Positions 7,890 to 14,775 of a stretch of DNA of 33,834 bases are shown here, one piece after another. The DNA is from Bacteroidales bacterium. GTDB taxonomy: Bacteria; Bacteroidota; Bacteroidia; Bacteroidales; WCHB1-69. Under the pieces are notes generated by a model, which was given only the letters and a program-made list of their open reading frames with translations, searched no databases and was not told where the DNA came from. The translations under genes were made by a program, and so were the position numbers. The stretch spans positions 1-33,834 of the forward strand of contig JAEEKX010000002.1 in assembly GCA_016288655.1 (NCBI GenBank). The letters are read 5' to 3'. The first letter of the stretch is position 1; each line of letters begins with the position of its first letter.

Positions 7890-8591
7890 ATGAAAAGATC
7901 TTTTATCCTTCTTGCAGCTGCTGCGCTGACACTGGCTGCTTGTAACTGCAAAACTGAACAAGACAGTCAAAACAATCAAGAAGTCAAACCATTAAACAAT
8001 CAGTCTATGGAATTCAAAAAAGTAGAAGAGCGCACCAACATGGGTGCCAAACTGTATGTAACCCCGCAGCCTGCGCTGATGATCGCCACATACGATGCAG
8101 ACGGCACACCCGACGTGATGATGGCCGCATGGGGTGGACAGTACGATAACAATCAGGTTTGCTTCAGCCTATCGAAGCACAAGACCACCGACAACCTGCG
8201 CCTCAACAAGGCCTTTACTCTCAGCTACGCCGACGCCCGCACGGTGGTCGAGAGCGACTACTTCGGCATTGTGAGCGGCAACGACGTGAAGGACAAAGTG
8301 GCCAAAGCCGGCTTCACCGTCACCAAGAGCCAGAACGTCAACGCCCCGATCATCAACGAGTACCCACTCACGATGGAGTGCCGTGTGGTGGAGATGCGCG
8401 ACGATGAGGACGGCGGCGCTTGGGTGGTTGGCGAAATTGTGAACGCCATCGCCGACCCCAGCATCCTCACCGACGGCAAAATCGACATCAAGAAGCTCAA
8501 CCCGGTGGCTTGGGACGGCTCCAGCTTCAACTACCTGACCCTCGGCGACAGCGTGGGGAAAGCCTGGAACAGCGGAATGGTGCTGAAATAG
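7890..8591 (+). CDS. Lipoprotein with flavin-reductase-like FMN-binding split barrel
   Basis: A 233-residue protein. The start at 7890 places a lipoprotein signal peptide (LTLAAC, Cys18) at the N-terminus; an in-frame TTG at 7845 would add residues before the signal and is rejected. A polar linker follows, and at Met40 the sequence becomes the typical start of a cytosolic flavin reductase domain (MEFKKVEERTNMGAKLYVTPQPALMIATYDADG). The split-barrel core includes ALMIATYDADGTPDVMMAAWGG and CFSLSKHKTTDNLRLNKAFTLSYAD, the FMN-binding region of the flavin reductase/FMN-binding family. Cytosolic relatives use NAD(P)H or pass electrons to partners; an anchored version would need another electron source. 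It closes the 5507-8591 group after a 69-base gap. The family is clear; the envelope location is inferred from the lipobox. Confidence 0.85.
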   Translation: MKRSFILLAAAALTLAACNCKTEQDSQNNQEVKPLNNQSMEFKKVEERTNMGAKLYVTPQPALMIATYDADGTPDVMMAAWGGQYDNNQVCFSLSKHKTTDNLRLNKAFTLSYADARTVVESDYFGIVSGNDVKDKVAKAGFTVTKSQNVNAPIINEYPLTMECRVVEMRDDEDGGAWVVGEIVNAIADPSILTDGKIDIKKLNPVAWDGSSFNYLTLGDSVGKAWNSGMVLK

Positions 8592-8678
8592 CAGTCGCTA
8601 TGGTAGGATGTCCCGGAAGTGAATTATTCATTCCGTTGCTGTTACGACTCTCACAGTTTTCGCCAATCTTTGGGACCC

Positions 8679-8715
8679 GTTTTAATGACGCGCATTTTTT
8701 TGCAGCAGAAAAACA
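8679..8715 (+). repeat. Direct repeat copy 1 (37 bp) upstream of the AT-rich lipoprotein
   Basis: Starts GTTTTAATGACGCGCAT, then a T run, then GCAGCAG and an A run ending ACA. Nearly identical to 9774-9809: it differs by one T in the homopolymer and one A/T substitution. Together the copies bracket the gene at 8800-9612. Confidence 0.85.
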
Positions 8716-8754
8716 AAAAATCTAAATAACACAATTCCGTATAGGTTTAATGTG

Positions 8755-8762
8755 TATTTTTG
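8755..8762 (+). promoter_or_regulatory. Bacteroidota-type -7 box upstream of the AT-rich lipoprotein
   Basis: TATTTTTG at 8755-8762 fits TAnnTTTG and lies 37 bases before the ATG at 8800. It is separate from the repeat copy just upstream. Confidence 0.6.
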
Positions 8763-8799
8763 CAACCTCAATTAAGAATAAGTTTTAAAAAACAAGATT

Positions 8800-9612
8800 A
8801 TGAAAAATTTAGGTTTATCGTTTGTGGTATTATTTATTACATCCGTTCTGTTAGTAGGGTGTGGGAACAATCCTTCTTCTAATACGAACACGAATTCTTC
8901 AGTTTCTTCAGTGGAAAAAGGATTGTTGGAGGATGGTGTTGCAGATGTGAAAAATGGTGATGCCTCTTTGTCAGAAGCGATTAAAATGGCTCAATTATTC
9001 GTTAAATCTAAAGTCGGGGGAAGCATTTCTTTCAACAATTCGGAGATGAAAGGATGTGAAGCCGTGTCTGCTATTAAAAACAGGTTCAAAGTGTTCCAAG
9101 AATATACCTTAACAGACCAGTCTGGAAACAGTCAAAAATATCTATATAAGACCTATGTGCAATTTTTTGGAGGAGACAAAGACGCATTATGCAATTGGGA
9201 TTATGGTGTTTTAACTATTGAAAATAGAGAGTCAGGGGAACAAACTGTTTTCAGAGGAAAGATGAAAGAACGGGATTTAGAAAAAAATTCGACAGGAACA
9301 ATTGTTGCAAATGGTATTACCTTTAATATACTTAAACAAAATCCCGGTGTTTATGTCCGATTAGGGTATAATGGAAATCTTAATCGAGAACAAATAGCCA
9401 AAGTCCTTGAAGATTTACAAAATGAATATGACTATCAAAAATATATTTTATACAGTAATTCAAACACTGAAAACCCGAAAATCGAATATCAACCTGGCGA
9501 CAAAGGTACTTGTGGCGTTTATGATTACACAAGAAGCAAAACTAAAGTCTTTTGGTATTTTTCATTAGACGATTATCGCAACAATAAACTTGGTATGGAT
9601 TTAGAAAAATAG
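8800..9612 (+). CDS. Hypothetical lipoprotein, AT-rich, flanked by direct repeats
   Basis: A 270-residue protein whose family I do not recognise. A lipoprotein signal peptide ends in lipobox LVGC at Cys21, followed by an Asn/Ser/Thr-rich linker (about 22-40). The mature part has mixed helix and strand texture: LSEAIKMAQLFVKSKVGG, a FRGKMKERDLEKN turn, and a C-terminal GTCGVYDYTRSKTKVFWYFSLDDY. Base composition and codon use are clearly AT-richer than the neighbouring redox genes (for example TTA, AAA and AAT codons dominate). It has its own promoter, and near-identical 36-37 bp direct repeats lie on both sides about 1.1 kb apart. Both facts suggest a separately acquired cassette. No function can be proposed. 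Confidence 0.78.
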   Translation: MKNLGLSFVVLFITSVLLVGCGNNPSSNTNTNSSVSSVEKGLLEDGVADVKNGDASLSEAIKMAQLFVKSKVGGSISFNNSEMKGCEAVSAIKNRFKVFQEYTLTDQSGNSQKYLYKTYVQFFGGDKDALCNWDYGVLTIENRESGEQTVFRGKMKERDLEKNSTGTIVANGITFNILKQNPGVYVRLGYNGNLNREQIAKVLEDLQNEYDYQKYILYSNSNTENPKIEYQPGDKGTCGVYDYTRSKTKVFWYFSLDDYRNNKLGMDLEK

Positions 9613-9652
9613 CAAAAAACACTTCTCCTCAAAAAACATTTTTACAGAAAGA

Positions 9653-9746
9653 GGGTGTGTCAAAAGTTCAAAAAATGACATTGTTTGATTTGTAACTATT
9701 TGATAATCAAAATGGATTTTTGTCTAAAAAGACCTTTAACACATCC
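9653..9746. mobile_element. Possible MITE or insertion-sequence remnant with 14-bp imperfect terminal inverted repeats
   Basis: The left end GGGTGTGTCAAAAG (9653-9666) is inverted at the right end as CCTTTAACACATCC (9733-9746), matching at 11 of 14 positions. Ends beginning GGGTGTGTCAAA are familiar from insertion sequences. The 94-bp unit encodes nothing, so it would be a non-autonomous element or a scar. No obvious target duplication is seen directly at the ends. Confidence 0.4.
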
Positions 9747-9773
9747 GCTTTTTTATGATTAAGCCCTAATCCG

Positions 9774-9809
9774 GTTTTAATGACGCGCATTTTTTGCAGC
9801 AGTAAAACA
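9774..9809 (+). repeat. Direct repeat copy 2 (36 bp) downstream of the AT-rich lipoprotein
   Basis: Same sequence as 8679-8715 apart from one fewer T in the T run and one T for A near the end. It is in the same orientation, 1,095 bases from copy 1. Confidence 0.85.
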
Positions 9810-9968
9810 TGCAAATTTTATCTTACTGAAATCCAAATTGATACATCTGATTTTCAATAAAAAAATCAATTGATTTAGGTGCTTTCCTGTATTTTGCAAC
9901 GCTTAGAAGCGTCGGCCCCTGCAAAAAAATCTGCAATTCCGGCAAGGACAAGCGTTGCGGAGTTTTTG

Positions 9969-9976
9969 TATTTTTG
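9969..9976 (+). promoter_or_regulatory. Bacteroidota-type -7 box upstream of the ABM monooxygenase
   Basis: TATTTTTG at 9969-9976 fits TAnnTTTG and is 42 bases before the ATG at 10019. A shorter TATTTTG at 9890-9896 is a second, weaker candidate. Confidence 0.55.
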
Positions 9977-10018
9977 CCACTACCTTATTTAGTTTCTAAA
10001 ACCTATAAATTTTTGGAT

Positions 10019-10297
10019 ATGATACGATTGAATTGCTTTTTCCAAGCCCATGACGGCGAACAATTCCAGACTGCGCTGGAGGCCGCCAAAGCCCTCACCG
10101 AGCATTCCCAGCACCACGAGGGCTGCATCGCCTACGATGTCTTCACCAGCGCCACCCGCCCCGATGTGTTCCTGATTTGCGAAACGTGGACAGACGCCGC
10201 CTCGCTCGAGAAGCACTCCGCCACACCCGAGTTCAAGAAATACTCGCCCATGATGCGCCAGTGCGGGCAGATGAAGGTGGAACGCTTTGAATTCTAA
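10019..10297 (+). CDS. Antibiotic biosynthesis monooxygenase (ABM)-domain protein, putative quinol monooxygenase
   Basis: A 92-residue cytosolic protein of the ABM dimeric alpha/beta-barrel family (YgiN-like). Typical features are the N-terminal strand MIRLNCFFQAHDG, the helix EAAKALTEHSQHHEGCIAYDVFTS, a central FLICETWTDAASLEKHSATPEFKKYSPMM and the closing strand MKVERFEF. The length matches the family. Members oxidise quinols or aromatic compounds without a metal or flavin cofactor, or act as heme-degrading relatives. The start at 10019 is chosen because the frame upstream runs into the promoter region. The decayed start of a flavodoxin-fold reductase lies 3 bases after the stop. YgiN-type monooxygenases are often paired with quinone or NADPH reductases, so this looks like a former two-gene redox unit. 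Confidence 0.88.
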   Translation: MIRLNCFFQAHDGEQFQTALEAAKALTEHSQHHEGCIAYDVFTSATRPDVFLICETWTDAASLEKHSATPEFKKYSPMMRQCGQMKVERFEF

Positions 10298-10300
10298 GGA

Positions 10301-10371
10301 ATGGCAGTCATTGTTGTTCAATGGAAGCCCGCGTGCCAACGGCAATACGCGACGAGCTTTGGCAAGAGGTG
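10301..10371 (+). pseudogene. Decayed N-terminal stump of a flavodoxin-fold NAD(P)H:FMN reductase
   Basis: An ATG at 10301 begins MAVIV. A +1 shift at about 10315 then puts FNGSPRANGNTRRALAR in frame, which is a textbook phosphate-binding loop of NADPH-dependent FMN reductases (NGSPRxNGNT). After about 20 residues the similarity stops and the sequence runs into the 3' end of a gene on the other strand. I read this as a reductase gene lost by frameshift and deletion, leaving only its first ~70 bases. It begins 3 bases after the ABM monooxygenase stop, so it was once the second gene of that operon. The motif match is strong, but it is short and was judged by eye. Confidence 0.6.
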
Positions 10372-10373
10372 AA

Positions 10374-10401
10374 ACAACAGCGCTGACCCACAGCTTGTTG
10401 T
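10374..10401. terminator. Possible bidirectional hairpin between convergent genes
   Basis: ACAACA (10374-10379) and GCTG (10382-10385) pair with CAGC (10391-10394) and TGTTGT (10396-10401) around the loop ACCCA. It lies between the plus-strand ABM remnant and the minus-strand DUF4491 stop. No T tract is evident. Confidence 0.3.
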
Positions 10402-10414
10402 CTGCACCACTCCC

Positions 10415-10711
10415 CTATTTTCCCTTTTTCTTCCGATTGGGATTGCTTGGGAACCATCCTCTTTCCACCCTCTTTTCCTGTTTGAAAAGTTCGCCGATAC
10501 CCCAGAAGGCAGAAAAGCCAAACACCCCGAGGGCCGCGGCGGCAATCACGTTGTCGAGGAGCAGAGAGACCACCGTGCAAACCACGCCCACCAAAGCGAA
10601 GGCCCACCAGCACTCCTTGCCGAAATAGTATTCCGCCTTGATGACGATGGGGTGGAAAATGCCGATGCTGCAAAAGGCCGCCAGGCCTAAAATCAATCCG
10701 AAAAAGTTCAT
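10415..10711 (-). CDS. DUF4491 family small membrane protein
   Basis: A 98-residue protein with three hydrophobic segments (about residues 3-20, 37-55 and 55-75). Signature features of DUF4491, a family largely confined to Bacteroidota, are GLAAFCSIGIFHPIVIKAEYYFG (about 9-31), the CWWAF segment, and GFSAFWGIGELFKQEKRVERGWFPSNP near the C-terminus, ending in a basic tail. Its function is not known; it is presumed to be an inner-membrane protein. It lies 54 bases downstream of the outer-membrane protein gene on the same strand and could be co-transcribed. It converges on the ABM monooxygenase and reductase stump. The family call is confident from the motifs. Confidence 0.88.
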   Translation of the reverse strand: MNFFGLILGLAAFCSIGIFHPIVIKAEYYFGKECWWAFALVGVVCTVVSLLLDNVIAAAALGVFGFSAFWGIGELFKQEKRVERGWFPSNPNRKKKGK

Positions 10712-10765
10712 CTTAGTTTCTATATCAATTTAGTATATAAAAAATGTCGGTCATCACTTCCAGTG

Positions 10766-11446
10766 TCAACTTTTCCAATGACAGAACATGATACCGAAGT
10801 AGATGCGCGCGCCGCTCACGAAGTCGGGCTGCGGGTTGGTGACGTTGAAGAGCCAGTCGGCCTTGAGTGTCAGGTGGATGCGTTGCAAGACAGCCCACTC
10901 CACCCCCAGGAACGGAGTGATGGCCATGAAGGTGTAATGCCGGTAGGAGGCGGTGTGGTCCTCCACAAGGAAGTCGCCGGGGGCCTCGGCAAGCATCAGC
11001 AGACTGCGCACGCCGCCACCACCGACCGTGCCGCCCACGAACAGCGTCCACCTGCCCAGCGTCCAGGAGCAGTCGGCCAGGATGCCGCCCCAGCCGATGC
11101 TGGTGAACCCGCCGAAACGGTCGTTCCGCATCTTGGTGACATACCCCTCGCAGCCGATGCGCAAGTGCCGGCCGAATCCTACCTTGACGGCGCCGCCGAT
11201 ACCGTAGGCGCAGCCACGCAACCGCTTGTCATACATCGGGTTCCCGTCGGAATCGCAAAGCGTGAAAGTCTTTCCCTGCACATAGCCGGCGTGCAACATC
11301 ATGCCGCCGCCGTAGCCCGAAAAGGCCATCTTCGAACGCGGCTTCTCCTCCTGCGCATCGGCCCATCCGGACGAAAACAGCAGGAAAAAAAGCAGCATGA
11401 AAAGAGGAAGTTGATGGAATATCTTTTTTATCAAATTGTTTTTCAA
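10766..11446 (-). CDS. Outer membrane beta-barrel protein, hypothetical
   Basis: A 226-residue secreted protein. A long signal peptide (a basic start, then a leucine/phenylalanine-rich core about residues 12-28) ends near ADA-Q. The mature part alternates polar and hydrophobic residues, with many glycine-aromatic pairs (FSGYGGGMMLHAGY, YGIGGAVKVGFGRHLRIGCEGY, WTLFVGGTVGGGG, FLGVEWAVLQRIHLTLKADWLF) and an aromatic-rich C-terminus (YFGIMFCHW), as expected for an eight- to ten-strand outer-membrane barrel. No closer family is recognised. A promoter box on this strand lies just upstream. Four cysteines in the mature part are unusual for a barrel. The class is likely, the role unknown. Confidence 0.75.
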   Translation of the reverse strand: MKNNLIKKIFHQLPLFMLLFFLLFSSGWADAQEEKPRSKMAFSGYGGGMMLHAGYVQGKTFTLCDSDGNPMYDKRLRGCAYGIGGAVKVGFGRHLRIGCEGYVTKMRNDRFGGFTSIGWGGILADCSWTLGRWTLFVGGTVGGGGVRSLLMLAEAPGDFLVEDHTASYRHYTFMAITPFLGVEWAVLQRIHLTLKADWLFNVTNPQPDFVSGARIYFGIMFCHWKS

Positions 11447-11484
11447 TTAATTATCTTTTTCATAAACATGGAAGAAAACGTTGG

Positions 11485-11492
11485 CAAAATTA
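11485..11492 (-). promoter_or_regulatory. Bacteroidota-type -7 box for the outer membrane protein gene
   Basis: On the minus strand the sequence reads TAATTTTG, fitting TAnnTTTG, 38 bases before the ATG of the barrel protein. It suggests that gene can be transcribed separately from the kinase gene upstream. Confidence 0.5.
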
Positions 11493-11556
11493 CATTTTTC
11501 CAACCGAACTCCTTATCCCTAAAAAAGGCGATTTTAATGCTATAGGAAAAAAAAAT

Positions 11557-12396
11557 TCAGCCGCGAACGACCTCCTCGAGCAACGCATGGAACTGCGGAA
11601 AATGGACGCCGGCATTCCGCTCGATGATCAGCACTTTCAAACCTGCGTAAGGACGCAGACGAAGATCCATCTCGTCGGGATCAGCCGACTCGCCGAAGTA
11701 CCCCTTGACAAAATAACGCCAGAACTCATCCGCCGTGGCCGGCTCCATGTGGAAGACCTCACGGACGAAATCCTCGCCATCGTAACGGCAACAGAGCAGC
11801 ACCATGCCCAGATCGAACTCCGGCGCACCATACGCAAAATCCCCCAAATCAATGAAATAACTCTTCCCATGAGACATGATGAGATTGCTGAACTGCAAAT
11901 CCCCGTGGATGGCGGTGTCACCATCGGGCGCCTGCCGGATGAACTCTGCCACCTTCACCTTTTCTTCAGGAGTGAAAAAAGGATTCTCCTGCAACAGGCG
12001 CAAATTCACATCCTTGACATTCTTGAAAGAGTCCTTGGGGAGATGGGTGGCGTGCAGTTGCCGACACATCCGCGCGAACTCCCGGGCGAACTCCTCCACC
12101 CGTCGCGGCTCGTCGCCCACGGCCCGCGAGTAGGAGACCTTGTCGGGCACGCGCTCGAACCGGATGCCGTACCTGCCAGCGCCGTCCGTGACGAAATCGC
12201 CGGGCTTCGGCGTGGGAATCCGCAACTTATAAACCTTCTGCGCCAACTCCAACTCATTGACAATGATCTCGTAAGGGGCATTCTTGTTGTACAATTTCAA
12301 CATGACCGCTGGATTATCCTTGTGGTTGTAACTGGATCCGTTGGCACCTTCGCCCGTATATACATAATCGTTCAAGTCAATCAATTCCGCTTTCAT
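11557..12396 (-). CDS. Phosphotransferase-fold kinase (APH/TIGR02172-like)
   Basis: A 279-residue protein of the aminoglycoside-phosphotransferase/choline-kinase fold, most like the TIGR02172 group. Kinase landmarks are present: a glycine-rich start GEGANGSSY (15-23), Lys34 in VMLKLY, Glu48, the catalytic loop HGDLQFSNL with His164, Asp166 and Asn171, and the metal-binding Asp183 in FIDLGDFAYG. It should therefore bind ATP-Mg and phosphorylate a small molecule or protein. It begins 32 bases after the stop of the (p)ppGpp synthetase on the same strand, so the two are very likely one operon. Nothing suggests a true antibiotic-resistance enzyme; the target is unknown. The pairing with an alarmone synthetase is the most informative clue. 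Confidence 0.85.
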   Translation of the reverse strand: MKAELIDLNDYVYTGEGANGSSYNHKDNPAVMLKLYNKNAPYEIIVNELELAQKVYKLRIPTPKPGDFVTDGAGRYGIRFERVPDKVSYSRAVGDEPRRVEEFAREFARMCRQLHATHLPKDSFKNVKDVNLRLLQENPFFTPEEKVKVAEFIRQAPDGDTAIHGDLQFSNLIMSHGKSYFIDLGDFAYGAPEFDLGMVLLCCRYDGEDFVREVFHMEPATADEFWRYFVKGYFGESADPDEMDLRLRPYAGLKVLIIERNAGVHFPQFHALLEEVVRG

Positions 12397-12428
12397 ATCA
12401 TAATAATTATCAAATAATTACAAAAAAA

Positions 12429-13550
12429 TCAAAGACGTGGTTTGTGCATGAAAGGCAACTTCTTCGCCGTCTCCACCAACCGTCGGGCACGGACGATATT
12501 GTACTCGGACGGTCCATGCAAACGGTTGAACATCAGTTCCAAACCGCGTTCGCCACCGCCGAGTTCCAAGATATAGACCACCAACAGGTCCTGGATGGCT
12601 AACGTGGAACTGATGATGTCAAGGTTGGTGTTGCCGATCTGGTAAAGCGCAAGTTGGTAGGCATCTTCGCTATACTCCTCTTTAAGCTTTTCCACATCTC
12701 CCAGGGTCTTAAACTCAAGGCGTTGAAGGATCGGCAGATAGGGCATGGCGGAAGAGCGATGGATTTCCGCCTGGTTGATGGCTGCGATGCGGTTGAGCAG
12801 ATTATTGAAGGGCTTGATTTCCAAATAACTACGAAAAGTGTCGCCGTTGAGGGGGACCTCTTCGAAACGCCCGCTGACCACCAATGCCTGCACCTGGCGG
12901 CGGTAGTCGGTAATCTCACGACGGATGGTGCTGAACTGCTCATCGGCCAGTTCCAACATGCCGGCGAGGCGGTTGAGACTCCGGATATACTCTCGGGGCA
13001 CCTCCACGCCGGTCTTGTAGCCCGTGTCGTGGTTCATGGTGGCCCAGACGTGCTGCAGGGCGGTGCGCATCTGCACTTCGAACCGCAACTCGTTGATTTC
13101 AGGCATGTTGGGATCTTCATACAGCTGCTTCGGAATACGACATACATAGTGCAACGAGTTGTACCCGAAACTGTCGAGTTCGTGCATCTTCCGCTTGTCA
13201 ACGCTGTTCTGCCAATCAACGGTGAACAGGCGGTCAACGAGGGCGGAGATTTTATCCACATCGTCGGAATAAAAAGTGATGATGCGGGTGCCGAGAATGT
13301 CGGTGATGTCGGAAAGCGAACGGTACTTTCCGCCTTTCAGTTCCAACTTCCCCGCCAAACTCTTCTCTTCTTTGATACGAGTTTCCAACGCAGTGATATA
13401 CAATCCGTTGTCACGAAGCATCTGCTCAAGTTCCTTCCGCACGACCTGCAACATGTGCTCGTAAACGGGAAGTTTTTCGCGATACTCCTCCAGGATCAGC
13501 GTGCAGTGCTGATTCAATCCGTATGACTCAATTTCCTTTTCCAATTTCAC
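12429..13550 (-). CDS. Single-domain (p)ppGpp synthetase (RelA/SpoT-type small alarmone synthetase)
   Basis: A 373-residue protein carrying a RelA/SpoT synthetase domain without the HD hydrolase, TGS or ACT domains of the long enzymes. Catalytic motifs appear intact: RIKEEKSLAGK (58-68) for ATP, Asp81 in SDITDILGTRI for metal, FGYNSLHY (128-135) with the guanine-stacking tyrosine, and FEVQMRTALQHVWATMNH (157-174) with Glu158. It should transfer pyrophosphate from ATP to GDP or GTP, making (p)ppGpp or a related alarmone. A helical region of ~170 residues (about 200-373) follows and is unlike a standard tail; it may multimerise or sense a ligand. The start is GTG at 13550; a stop lies 3 codons upstream. 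A kinase gene follows in the same operon. Synthetase call confident; physiological role open (stress enzyme or toxin-like). Confidence 0.87.
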   Translation of the reverse strand: MKLEKEIESYGLNQHCTLILEEYREKLPVYEHMLQVVRKELEQMLRDNGLYITALETRIKEEKSLAGKLELKGGKYRSLSDITDILGTRIITFYSDDVDKISALVDRLFTVDWQNSVDKRKMHELDSFGYNSLHYVCRIPKQLYEDPNMPEINELRFEVQMRTALQHVWATMNHDTGYKTGVEVPREYIRSLNRLAGMLELADEQFSTIRREITDYRRQVQALVVSGRFEEVPLNGDTFRSYLEIKPFNNLLNRIAAINQAEIHRSSAMPYLPILQRLEFKTLGDVEKLKEEYSEDAYQLALYQIGNTNLDIISSTLAIQDLLVVYILELGGGERGLELMFNRLHGPSEYNIVRARRLVETAKKLPFMHKPRL

Positions 13551-13674
13551 ATTTTTTTAGAAGAAATAAAAAACGGAATTGCGACGATTTTATTATATTT
13601 TAAGAGAGTAAAAACGGATATTTTTTTATTGCCACTTTTTGTAAAAAAAGCCAGGCCGATTCCGTCATTTTTCT

Positions 13675-13682
13675 TAACTTTG
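13675..13682 (+). promoter_or_regulatory. Bacteroidota-type -7 box for the partner-switching operon
   Basis: TAACTTTG at 13675-13682 fits TAnnTTTG, 75 bases before the first gene at 13757, in the AT-rich gap between this operon and the divergent alarmone synthetase gene. Confidence 0.5.
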
Positions 13683-13756
13683 CTGCTTGATTTACAAGAT
13701 GATCAGAGATTGCATCTGACATTTTCAAAACTCTGAATATCAACAAAATACAAATC

Positions 13757-14746
13757 ATGGGGCCGCTACCCTACATCCTCTCCTTCGTACCGCTTGCGCT
13801 GTTTGTCGTGGCGCTTTTGGTGATGGATTCCTTTTCTCTCACGAAATGGCGGCGGCTGATAGCGACCTTTCTTGCCGGCATGGCTTGCTGTGCCGTGAGT
13901 TTCACGCTGTTGGAATACTGGGAGAGTCCCTTGGGCGACGCCGTGATCGAAGAGGGGGTGAAAGGGCTGGTCGTCCTGTTTCTCATCGGGCGCAGAAAGG
14001 CCGCGCTGTTGGGCGACACCACCATCTACGGAGCATGCGTGGGAGCGGGTTTCGGCCTGTTGGAGAACATCTTGCACCTCGCATCGGGCACGGCCTACGT
14101 GGATGCGTGGGAGGCGATATCGATGGGACTGGAGGCGGCGGTGATGCACATCGGATGCACCTCCACCCTCGCCATGATGCTGATCATGGCCTGGCAGGGG
14201 AAGTTCGGTCAGTTACGTTGGAATAAAGGTGTCGCCATCGCGATCAGTTTCGTGCTCGCCATCCTCATCCACTACCTCCACAACCTCGCGCACCACTACA
14301 TCCCGCCACTCATCGTCACGGGAGTCCTCATCATATACTTCATCATCAGCAAGTACTCGCTTTTCAAGAAGAACGAACGATTCATCCACGCCTGGATCGA
14401 CGACTGCCTCAACAACGAGGTCGCGCTGTTGTCGGCCATCCGCAAAGGGGAACTCTCGACCACCCATGCGGGCGAATATCTGCTGAACCTGAAGGAGAGT
14501 CTTGACCCGCTGGTCTTCTTCGACATGTGCTGTTACATGGCCAGCTACCTCGAACTCTCCATCGCGGCGAAGAGCAACCTGCTCCTGCGACAGGCGGGCA
14601 TGCCTCCCCTGCCGGTGAAGGACAACCGCGCCAAGATCGCGGAGTTGAAAGCCCTGCGCAAACGCATCGGTCGGTCGGGCATCATCGCCCTCACCCCCAT
14701 CGTCAGCAACCGAGACATCGACCGGTGGATTGTGGAGAACAAATAA
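13757..14746 (+). CDS. PrsW-family intramembrane metalloprotease
   Basis: A 329-residue protein with about seven hydrophobic helices in the first ~200 residues. It carries the PrsW/CPBP-superfamily signatures: IEEGVKG (64-70) with the paired glutamates, GAGFGLLENILH (about 97-108), and histidines in membrane helices (VMHIGCTS near 131; IHYLHNLAHHY near 172) that would complete the metal site. In Bacillus, PrsW starts degradation of the anti-sigma factor RsiW, and the family is tied to regulated membrane proteolysis. The last ~120 residues are a cytoplasmic, charged helical domain beyond the usual core. It is the first gene of a tightly spaced five-gene operon whose next members form a kinase-phosphatase-antagonist switch, so control by or of that switch is plausible. 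Family confident; target unknown. Confidence 0.85.
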   Translation: MGPLPYILSFVPLALFVVALLVMDSFSLTKWRRLIATFLAGMACCAVSFTLLEYWESPLGDAVIEEGVKGLVVLFLIGRRKAALLGDTTIYGACVGAGFGLLENILHLASGTAYVDAWEAISMGLEAAVMHIGCTSTLAMMLIMAWQGKFGQLRWNKGVAIAISFVLAILIHYLHNLAHHYIPPLIVTGVLIIYFIISKYSLFKKNERFIHAWIDDCLNNEVALLSAIRKGELSTTHAGEYLLNLKESLDPLVFFDMCCYMASYLELSIAAKSNLLLRQAGMPPLPVKDNRAKIAELKALRKRIGRSGIIALTPIVSNRDIDRWIVENK

Positions 14747-14775
14747 CAACACATTGGAAATCAAATTATTATAAA

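Larger units (their letters stand above)
9613..10018 (+). other. AT-rich intergenic region with inverted-repeat element, direct repeat and promoter
   Basis: About 405 bases without a gene. In order it holds an imperfect terminal-inverted-repeat element (9653-9746), the second copy of the direct repeat (9774-9809), a perfect 14-bp palindrome AAATCAATTGATTT (9863-9876) that could be an operator, and a promoter box at 9969-9976 for the next gene. Confidence 0.7.

Noticed and set aside
10287-10628. 113-codon plus-strand frame containing the FNGSPRANGNT motif
   Set aside because: Only the first ~30 residues are reductase-like; the rest is antisense to DUF4491. Annotated as a pseudogene stump instead.
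11557-12396. Aminoglycoside resistance gene
   Set aside because: The kinase fold is shared, but nothing indicates drug specificity and the neighbour is a (p)ppGpp synthetase.
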